Shown: piece by piece, positions 9,301-12,129 of the stretch
Layout: the number at the start of each line of letters is the position of its first letter
How positions within the stretch are numbered: position 1 is the first letter of the stretch
Assembly: GCA_017645985.1 (NCBI GenBank)
Contig: JAGCNK010000160.1
Coordinates: 1-12,129, forward strand
Direction of reading: 5' to 3'
From: Bacteroidales bacterium
GTDB lineage: Bacteria; Bacteroidota; Bacteroidia; Bacteroidales; UBA3824
DNA: 12,129 nt
Translations under genes and position numbers: made by a program
The notes under the pieces: model-generated
What the model was told of the DNA's origin: nothing
Databases searched by the model: none
What the model saw: the letters and a program-made list of their open reading frames with translations, nothing else

Positions 9301-9435
9301 ACCGGACGTGTGGTTATCAACAAGAACGTGTCGGAAGACCTTGTGGAGATCGACCTTACAGGTCGCCCGGGTGTATACATCGTCAGGATGATGACACCCA
9401 CAAGCACAGTAGTGAAGAGAATTGTTATTGAATAG
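307..9435 (+). CDS. Giant T9SS-exported modular beta-helix-like surface protein (3042 aa)
   Basis: Probable cell-surface or secreted protein; no enzymatic function is recognised. The start could be ATG 307, 319 or 343. The ATG at 343 (M13) gives the most ordinary signal peptide: basic MK, a hydrophobic core at about residues 20-29, and likely cleavage after AQA (A34). The mature part is Asn/Thr/Gly/Ser-rich with recurring strand motifs such as YNNVVIE (551-557), YDKVYLDNQNGVKL (622-635), FYNSTI (1592 on) and FNNVEFSG (2060 on), as in beta-helix proteins. Trp-containing entry modules start near residues 43, 1925 and 2386. Modules with MPFG (1756-1759) or FPVG (2231-2234) and later YW (W1816, W2297) precede the second and third. 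GWNFVANPF (around 2636) and GQSFFVHA (around 2699) belong to a C-terminal region common in T9SS proteins. A Pro/Glu/Val linker (about 2879-2964) leads to the sorting domain (2966-3042: VNVYPVPS, ITGRVV, GVYIVRM, terminal KRIVIE). An adhesin or structural role is inference. Confidence 0.93.
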   Translation: MKTTMKTTKYTTMKTVFKTLTLLMLLCICNGAQAQDEAKVFYSWNSGPWNQLETWSYNANDYQPVTSLPTSNDDVFIIEPVTITESTDPSEDAKAKKLHLNATLTIESGATVPVFGELVGHGNLTLNGDNYPEVPTGKDYYSGMVSLSGNVTMERNVDNYSKLSFNVLSGTVTFNNPLLRFGTVRVSSGAVTAAADITVLEDLIVNSGSSFTGNQNVTISTHGNIVASGSFDIGGTLAFVSTDRNQTFTLKHAITLKNILVDKGTTNYYADILAEASGYYPTDEDKIPVINLQTGSLIIGSNIKVAKLSTSSDFVIPQNAELKIAGGTVESLKSITVNGDLTVASGHLYLGYDGDKGGVNLNGGTFTVSGGSSTTTFVQDGGVASAFRMTAGELTITDRDHDNNLFFNLTSPNTVYSLSGGTFIFKGSSFAVHSANPIATGGEFVFDSGSQTPELKYIAPFYSLYIKSGQVKYTPEAGNNNPFVVNGNFKLAPTASFLNSDKDLHIGGDLLLEAQEGDGNQNIGAFSEINDFYFFSSNNTTITTNNRHVTYNNVVIEKATGKSVTLTSDISLSGALTVLNGTLNPNSKSVSVQDSVLNNGAIIGNLHINGGDGQTMSGSGSYDKVYLDNQNGVKLKSDVTVNEFIFPTSVNALCNLNNYVMTVNNKVTNAGSTRFFANNTNRASSGLRLHVTAAAGTATNTNLATYHIGYGSNYAPAYIRTTAALSAAVDEWVTFNVLDPDGAHHPCLKTDKNASIYWVARSSANNTNNPNNGKIKYVLECESVNFTNNNNPPLYYNLGLIGTGWIVSGTSQTHKVEFQDANYALPSGDFTAGETGNNNLSIRVLYTTGGATRSVFYVTGDKWRINNTNTTTTPAAGDILVVRNCDWCSYYPDNTCVVQNNWTGACVQREGKTDYIGKIIFERDEDFEGDYGRLYLDNVSGIHIGEISGKGIVQILSDFNSQYVVNADYSQFDAEDESSYIFYNTGKNNSSTYTINYKHEGTYPNVSLGTSYAGTDSPTLYYQGTLPIRGYLNIRRCVFEMRSDVECGQLQLGGVYNGDVKFNPSYSSTLTVNGNINFDFILTDNTITDAEKTGSRRIFMDDDDGNGNGTNKIIVKGDIIAETGYSGFQDQDMGFELCNSYGKFVTLEFAGSKNSEIRITPRDKFKFEVGRVVVNKDEGSSVSFASMPMTFKNSSLYAASSANKAFVLQSGNAIFNVPQVLTLSSDGDDFIIPAASKLIANVSGVVFNVGCNTGITLGGTLELNEGTKLVNQGHFYYKETDKAILDVKAGAEFSASQFCPDPQSSGKIALTVATTSSNGSFKIGGDGCMSAAAYGIFDITEGSTITLADNAEVQFIDGRHNPNIADVAINADEADCHFGTGAKFLFEKLVTNVWSEPYVYKEGYRIKYDQYYKETWVGGWGAHYEYSWEDNPGGNKYLAKVTDYDESWYTPEFVSGSDWEVTEGWSEGYNAGNGNKYRTYRDRIFYYTYIGSPDHRKLLSSSSSPSSFTLASNTPLPNVEIRDEATVTLMTVPLTVNNTLTITSEGTLNANGKDMFLHGDFIVDGAFTPGVNTVDFCGTEYQTVGGDKPIKFYNSTISNNSAIVEFVNANTIANELYIKENANLFDAGAWRPITVETKYTNKLGTYSGEGGIALNSGDQDHTVNVYSTGTTSKLIVNNPAGVVVDNKTGEDLVISEALVIDNGLLNMMTVNLVLGENVSTVEGEGFGTNKMIVFESAVTRCGVKKIFSGSESEFLMPFGVTNKYTPATIHLTEITPGASITIFPIDAYHPSIVEDEEYEGAEFNLPDFANTLKYYWDVVSEGVQNFKGWLMFNNQKEDYQAPNKGDGHGYDHYVAARLLKDHVEWDKDDILSDSYDKGEIVFKNFDFDNDANISGQYTAGLVDANGIGSIPGQLKVYVTKHDGSWKSKDTWAVAQIQGKQIYFDGNGDAVIDEEATAELPATFECPERGSIVFVYHNVDVTHNGINVFHTTIGRNSSAEIGKVSLYDTKSHRFGVVAGRGRIVTKSGSLPRGFYNKFVEAKGGTIEYAGDEDYEINMSVFNNVEFSGSHKRILGPNDLVVNGFFKANGDESQQDKLSIINSNGATWNIKGDFIYNRGTFVAPTEGTVSIIRMCGGDGQEMYSEDGFNPDVLHINILEVANSSLDGVHAKLNINIVEHVKFEDGVLYTYDNKRFAIINFSEDESLTVQNYNKDRFINGPLTKLILNEGKWTFPVGSHISDEEKQNNRLGHFTVYDYSPGDNSGSGYVTVKYFYEPHQKSGETDRYGAGIIAVDRSEYWTVKPDAAGSTFGLRLRWDETSLISSDAASVSNVCITNFDGENWLKVNSKAVSTSTQTGTVYTDDPAVLTHDSQSYVYTLAHTGSITFNWTGEFDNNWFDTRNWSGLQVPTFTDFVIIGKVEPGKKYPVINTSEIAEAKFLVLSDKASLTILSGAKLTVFTDVVVNSGCSLVLKAPTASRDNDQSIDPAGSLIYRGTFSGNLTFQRFVRCWEYERMAVPVTGYTANVGSFKYGANLYGYDQKNDVGGDQYTFSYDDDEEQDNPIILARGWYVYPGGYPKTDDLTVPYRYLSSPQLPSHVLSFTGAPFKDGSKSVVTSVDFFSNDKITSAVGASQDMLDGWNFVANPFVSAVDAEALKLHNVDATIYLHNSKTNTPIAYSINGGLQIGVITEHEYRYIPAGQSFFVHATAAAENFNGSVEFPKESRSHGNSKTVIKSGSKPSGVGKVVFKTSGGNYDYQSLVYFADDATEAFDSKYDAYMVSASSSKLLSFYTYGSDPRVALAANGLPHSVKDGGEITIGYTANTAGTYKLTIPVLTVDDADVYLVDAQEGTTTKLTEGYSTNITVEAGANKKRFKLVFRAKTEEPAVQEPEEVVPLQPEEVVIVNPIPQEPQEPEVINPVVINPVVPEVTEPGDTDPEVAPIPEPYDNGEWMRPYPADQEEAAVERDIRVNVYPVPSYGVVKVSLGSLVQETGSVKIIVASITGRVVINKNVSEDLVEIDLTGRPGVYIVRMMTPTSTVVKRIVIE
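343..408 (+). other. Sec signal peptide of the giant protein
   Basis: Counted from M13, the sequence MKTVFKTLTLLMLLCICNGA is followed by QAQDEAK. It has a basic start, a Leu-rich core and an AQA signal-peptidase I site, giving a 22-residue signal with cleavage after A34. The core holds two cysteines (C27, C29), but there is no lipobox with a Cys directly after the cleavage site, so a lipoprotein is unlikely. Sec export to the periplasm is the required first step for T9SS substrates. Confidence 0.8.
9202..9432 (+). other. T9SS type A-like C-terminal sorting domain
   Basis: The last 77 residues (2966-3042) show the family pattern: VYPVPS near the start (family form roughly YPNPs.g), a central SITGRVV, then DLTGRPGVYIVRM, and a terminal KRIVIE with the usual basic-hydrophobic ending. 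This domain directs passage through the outer-membrane T9SS translocon and is normally cleaved by the PorU sortase, which can attach the protein to A-LPS. It follows a Pro/Glu/Val-rich spacer, as expected for a domain that must be exposed for processing. The motifs are seen in the sequence; processing and anchoring are known of the family. Confidence 0.9.
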
Positions 9436-9446
9436 TGATAGTATAT

Positions 9447-9490
9447 AAAAAAGAGAAGCGCAGGCCTCAACGGTCTGCGCTTCTTGTTTT
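9447..9490. terminator. Bidirectional intrinsic terminator between convergent genes
   Basis: GAAGCGCAG (9455-9463) pairs perfectly with CTGCGCTTC (9475-9483). The stem extends inward through one G-U pair and two G-C pairs to a 5-base loop (TCAAC, 9467-9471) and outward by one A-U pair, for about 13 bp. On the plus strand it is followed by TTGTTTTCTTG. On the minus strand it is followed by a run of six U (A6 at 9447-9452). It lies 11 bp past the stop of the giant gene and 34 bp past the stop of the phosphatase gene, so it probably ends both transcripts. The minus-strand U-tract is the cleaner of the two. Confidence 0.88.
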
Positions 9491-9523
9491 CTTGTTGCTT
9501 TATTGATAGGAATTATCTTTGTT

Positions 9524-11890
9524 CTACACTCGGAATCCGAAGATGGTGATATCGTCGGTCTGCTTGCGTATTCCACGCCAGATGATAAGTTCCTCCTCCA
9601 GACGCTGGTTCTGCTGCTGGCAGGGCAGTGTGGCTATCTGAGCCAGCAGCGCGTTGAAGTCGCGGCGCGAGTACTTGCGGTTTTCGCTGATACCGAACTG
9701 GTCGGCAAATCCGTCGGAGGCGATGTATACCATGTCGCCCTTTTGCAGCTCTATCTCCTCGTTGGTAAACTTCAGCTGCATCGGGTGAATGCCGATGGGG
9801 CATTTTGTGGGGGCGTAGAGCGAGAGTTCGCCGTCGCGCACCACCACGAGCGGTATGTTTGCGCCTGAGTACTGCATCTTGTTTCCGCTGATAAACACAA
9901 GGGCGATGTCCAGACCGTCGCGCAGTATCACGGAGTTTTGCAGGGCTGCTATTATCTTCTCCCTTAGCAGTTCCAGCACCGTGGCGGGCGAGAATCCCTC
10001 CTCACCGAAGTGTGTATTGAGAATGTTTTGCAATATGCTTGCCGAAAGAACGCTCATAAGGGCACCCGGCACGCCGTGCCCCGTGCAATCCGCCACCACG
10101 CACACCTTGGTTTCGTTTATGTTGGTAACAAAGTAGAAGTCGCCACCCACAATCTCGCAAGGCTGGTACATCACAAAGCTGTCGGGGAACACCTTGGTGG
10201 TTTTTTCCGACGAAGGATAGAAAAGCGCGTCTTGAATGCGTTTGGCGTAGGTGAGGCTCTCCTCCATGCGGCGGTGCACGTTCTCAAGCTGGTTTTTCTT
10301 CTCCTCGGTTTGCTCAAGCGACGCCATAAGGTTTTCGGTGAGGGTCTTGAGCTGCTGCTCGTACTGCTTGTGTTCTGTTATGTTGCGCGCGATGCCCTCG
10401 TATCCTGCGGGAGCACCGTCGTTGTCGTAGAAAGTGTTGATGTTCGCCTCGCAGTGGATTGTCTTTCCCTTGTGGTTCTTCATCTTGAAAGAGAGCTCCT
10501 TTACCTGTCCCGTGCGTGCAATAGCCTCCCAGTCGACGGCTGTGGACGCCACCTCGGTGATGTTGTGTCCGATAATCTCGTCGAGAGAGTCGTAGCCCAT
10601 GGCGTCGCAGCACGAGCGGCTTGCCTGGATGATAACGCCGTTGAGGTCGGTGCGCAGGTATAGGTCGGTGAGGTTGTCGATGGTGCTCTGCAGCATACGG
10701 TTCTGCTCTATGATGTTCTTTTCGCGTTCGCGACCTTTTGAAATATCCATCATGGCGCAGTATACGCCTCGCACGCCGTTGTATTCGAGAGGAATTTTCG
10801 ACACCGAGTAGCATTTCTGCACGTCGTCCTGAAACTTGAGGAAATGCATCTTGAGCATCTTGCTCTTGTTGTTGGCAAATACTATTCGGTCTTCGTCGAA
10901 TATCGGAGTCAGCTCGTCGGGAAGTCCCAGCTCGCGCTCGTCCTTGCCTATGAAGTCCTCGGGCTTGAGGCCGAACGACGATGCGAAAAGGTTGTTAACA
11001 AAGTCGAATTTCATGTTGCTGTCCTTCACGTACACCCTTGCCGGCATAGCCTCGAGGAACACCTTCAGCTTGCTTACTTTGTCTATCTCGTCTTTAAGTT
11101 CTTTCTCGTTTACGGCGCGGTTGATAAATATGAATCCTAAAAGCAGCATGCACGCTATGGCTATGTACCAGAACCAGAAACGGCTTCCGATAATGGCATC
11201 GCTTCCGCTAAACGAGAATTGCAGCACGCCGTAGTCCACATTGTTGATGTCGGTGAGAAAATGGTTTACAAGCACCGGGTTGAGCCCTTGCAGCAGGTTG
11301 TCCCTGTGCCTTACGTATTCCACCGACCAGAGGTCAGGCGGAAGGGTCTGCGCCGCGATGTCCTGTATGTAGCCGATTGCCAAGAGGTAGCCGCCCGAGT
11401 CGATACGCTTCTTCTCGGCGTTTTTTACCGGCACACCGTACACTATAAACAGCGAATCGTTGAAGTATTTGAAATACTTAAAATGGTTGTAGTACTCTAT
11501 CTTGCTCGAAATGATGCCCTTGTCGGCCTTGAGCATGTAGGGGTTGATTTTTCCCGCGCGGGCTACTATGTCTTCCTGCTGGCTCATCAGCACAATGGCG
11601 TGGATGTGGTTGTCGTGTACCACGTCTTCCATTTCGAGAGCGTCCCACAGCTCGTCGGGATTTTCGCTGTCTACCACCTCGGCAAGCTCGTCGTAGCTGC
11701 CGTAGTCTTCCAGAAGGTCGAAGTATTTCTGGTCGGTGATCTTGAAAAACGACTGCACCCATGCGCCCGCGGTGAAATATGTGGAGCGGGAAATGGCGCT
11801 CCTGAACATGATGAAAACCATCGTGGCGGCCGCAAACAGCACCAGAAACACGATGACAGACCTTTGTTTTAAATTAATTTTCTTGCACAT
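9524..11890 (-). CDS. Membrane-anchored PAS-PAS-SpoIIE (PP2C-type) serine/threonine phosphatase
   Basis: Signal-responsive protein phosphatase, 788 residues. Order: transmembrane helix (about 11-29), extracytoplasmic sensor region (about 30-237), second helix (about 239-257), two PAS-like domains (about 275-385 and 398-505), a coiled coil (about 505-548) and a SpoIIE/PP2C catalytic domain (about 550-788). The junction SLTYAKRIQDALFYPS (545-560) is typical of this family in Bacteroidota. The metal-binding acidic residues are in place: VGGDFY (D584), DCTGHGVPGA (D601), DGLDIALV, ASDGFADQF (D726) and TDD (778-780), so the enzyme should be active. Such phosphatases usually dephosphorylate STAS-domain anti-sigma antagonists in partner switching. 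No STAS protein, HATPase kinase or sigma factor gene is visible here, so the substrate is unknown. The sensor region is not one I can name. The start at 11890 gives the short basic MCKK-type leader before helix one; the leader has no Shine-Dalgarno. It is transcribed alone and converges on the giant gene. Confidence 0.95.
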   Translation of the reverse strand: MCKKINLKQRSVIVFLVLFAAATMVFIMFRSAISRSTYFTAGAWVQSFFKITDQKYFDLLEDYGSYDELAEVVDSENPDELWDALEMEDVVHDNHIHAIVLMSQQEDIVARAGKINPYMLKADKGIISSKIEYYNHFKYFKYFNDSLFIVYGVPVKNAEKKRIDSGGYLLAIGYIQDIAAQTLPPDLWSVEYVRHRDNLLQGLNPVLVNHFLTDINNVDYGVLQFSFSGSDAIIGSRFWFWYIAIACMLLLGFIFINRAVNEKELKDEIDKVSKLKVFLEAMPARVYVKDSNMKFDFVNNLFASSFGLKPEDFIGKDERELGLPDELTPIFDEDRIVFANNKSKMLKMHFLKFQDDVQKCYSVSKIPLEYNGVRGVYCAMMDISKGREREKNIIEQNRMLQSTIDNLTDLYLRTDLNGVIIQASRSCCDAMGYDSLDEIIGHNITEVASTAVDWEAIARTGQVKELSFKMKNHKGKTIHCEANINTFYDNDGAPAGYEGIARNITEHKQYEQQLKTLTENLMASLEQTEEKKNQLENVHRRMEESLTYAKRIQDALFYPSSEKTTKVFPDSFVMYQPCEIVGGDFYFVTNINETKVCVVADCTGHGVPGALMSVLSASILQNILNTHFGEEGFSPATVLELLREKIIAALQNSVILRDGLDIALVFISGNKMQYSGANIPLVVVRDGELSLYAPTKCPIGIHPMQLKFTNEEIELQKGDMVYIASDGFADQFGISENRKYSRRDFNALLAQIATLPCQQQNQRLEEELIIWRGIRKQTDDITIFGFRV

Positions 11891-11946
11891 AGATTATTTT
11901 TATAAGTTGTCCTTGTATCATTATTCAAAAAGTGAACCTTTGATGA

Positions 11947-11954
11947 CAAATATA
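11947..11954 (-). promoter_or_regulatory. Probable -7 element of the phosphatase gene
   Basis: Read on the minus strand this is TATATTTG, a full match to the Bacteroidota -7 consensus TAnnTTTG. A start a few bases downstream would give a leader of about 50 bases. A second identical TATATTTG lies 11 bp upstream (11958-11965), so either or both may serve. No TTTG is found 19-21 bp upstream of either, which lowers confidence. The region is AT-rich, so a chance match is possible. Confidence 0.45.
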
Positions 11955-11989
11955 TCTCAAATATACGATAATTTTTTGATAAATATACG
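11948..11989. repeat. AAATATA direct repeats spaced 11 and 22 bp
   Basis: AAATATA occurs at 11948-11954, 11959-11965 and 11981-11987, with the last two extended to AAATATACG. The starts are 11 and 22 bp apart, close to one and two helical turns, so all three would lie on the same face of the DNA. On the minus strand the first two overlap the candidate -7 elements of the phosphatase gene. They may be regulator sites, or chance in AT-rich DNA. Confidence 0.35.
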
Positions 11990-12009
11990 CATAATAACAA
12001 AAAACGCAA

Positions 12010-12017
12010 TAACTTTG
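12010..12017 (+). promoter_or_regulatory. Probable -7 element of alaS
   Basis: TAACTTTG matches the Bacteroidota consensus TAnnTTTG in full and is followed by CGCC. A transcript starting about 5-7 bases later would have a leader of roughly 30 bases rich in A and T, which is ordinary for this phylum. The closest upstream TTTG (11975-11978) is about 31 bp away, longer than the usual 19-21, so the -33 element is unclear. Confidence 0.6.
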
Positions 12018-12052
12018 CGCCATAATATTTTTTTTAAACAAAGCATTAACAC

Positions 12053-12129
12053 ATGATGACCTCAAAGGAAATACGCAAAGCCTTTTTGGATTTTTTTGCG
12101 TCGAAGCAGCATAAGATTGTGCCCTCGGC
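12053..12129 (+). CDS. alaS: Alanyl-tRNA synthetase, N-terminal fragment (cut by window end)
   Basis: Only 25 codons are present: MMTSKEIRKAFLDFF, then ASKQHKIVPS, with the next codon starting GC. This matches the highly conserved start of class II alanyl-tRNA synthetases (pattern: K.iR..Fl.FF..k.H..vpSa), which charge tRNA-Ala in the cytoplasm. Two ATG codons are adjacent (12053 and 12056). The second gives the more usual MTSKEIR beginning, so the true start may be 12056. There is no Shine-Dalgarno; the leader is A/T-rich. A probable -7 element lies about 36 bp upstream. The full protein would be expected to be about 870 residues, nearly all beyond the window. Confidence 0.9.
   Translation, partial: MMTSKEIRKAFLDFFASKQHKIVPS

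Larger units (their letters stand above)
11891..12052. other. Divergent intergenic region between phosphatase gene and alaS
   Basis: This is 162 bp of strongly AT-rich DNA with no coding potential. It must hold the promoters of the minus-strand phosphatase gene and of plus-strand alaS, whose probable -7 elements are listed separately. Neither has a clear TTTG -33 element at the usual spacing. Repeats of AAATATA lie between the two -7 elements. There is no tRNA or riboswitch-like fold that I can see. Confidence 0.6.

Noticed and set aside
307..9435. Giant protein as a polymorphic toxin or contact-dependent inhibition effector
   Set aside because: There is no variable C-terminal toxin domain, no immunity gene downstream and no toxin motif. 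The C-terminus is the sorting domain and the next gene is convergent.
8443..9576. Minus-strand open frame of 377 codons crossing the terminator region
   Set aside because: It runs through the bidirectional terminator and overlaps both real genes. Its Gly/Leu/Val-rich translation is the antisense image of the Pro/Glu linker and sorting domain.
10010..10663. Plus-strand frame of 217 codons opposite the phosphatase gene
   Set aside because: It is antisense to the PAS and catalytic regions, whose motifs are complete on the minus strand. The Val/Leu/His-rich translation looks like a shadow; the similar frame at 11219-11872 is rejected for the same reason.
1..12129. CRISPR array, insertion sequence, tRNA or rRNA
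   Set aside because: I found no regularly spaced direct repeats, transposase motifs with terminal inverted repeats, or cloverleaf-like segments anywhere in the window.

Overview
The window looks like a piece of a Bacteroidota chromosome, most likely Bacteroidales. Three things support this. The giant plus-strand protein ends in a type IX secretion system (T9SS) C-terminal sorting domain. Near-perfect Bacteroidota -7 promoter elements (TAnnTTTG) precede two of the genes. None of the starts has a Shine-Dalgarno sequence, which is usual in this phylum. I cannot name a species.

Layout. Positions 1-306 are AT-rich and show no convincing gene, but hold several palindromes, including a GTGCAA/TTGCAC cluster at 234-289 just ahead of the first gene. 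Positions 307-9435 (+) encode one 3042-residue exported protein. It has a signal peptide, a very long body of predicted beta-strand repeats, and a recurring module order: a Trp-containing entry module, beta-helix-like repeats, then a module with a (M/F)P(F/V)G motif and a later YW motif. A Pro/Glu/Val-rich linker and a T9SS type A-like sorting domain close the protein. Positions 9436-9523 are a short convergent spacer with a strong bidirectional hairpin terminator. Positions 9524-11890 (-) encode a membrane-bound sensor phosphatase with two transmembrane helices around an extracytoplasmic domain, two PAS-like domains, a coiled coil and a complete SpoIIE/PP2C catalytic domain. Positions 11891-12052 are an AT-rich divergent promoter region. 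The window ends in the first 25 codons of alaS (alanyl-tRNA synthetase, +).

How the genes relate. The giant gene appears monocistronic, isolated by the terminator downstream and non-coding DNA upstream. The phosphatase gene and alaS diverge from a shared 162-bp region with separate -7 elements. I see no sequence evidence that the phosphatase controls the giant surface protein; they are neighbours in convergent orientation. The phosphatase would be expected to act on an STAS-type anti-sigma antagonist or similar phosphoprotein encoded elsewhere.

I did not find a CRISPR array, insertion sequence, tRNA, rRNA or phage module. The most unusual material is inside the giant protein: an AT-rich segment with a four-cysteine cluster, a 101-residue insert that is about one quarter aromatic, and a 12-bp tandem repeat that spreads three candidate start codons over the N-terminus. 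None of these proves a new system, but they are the places to look.
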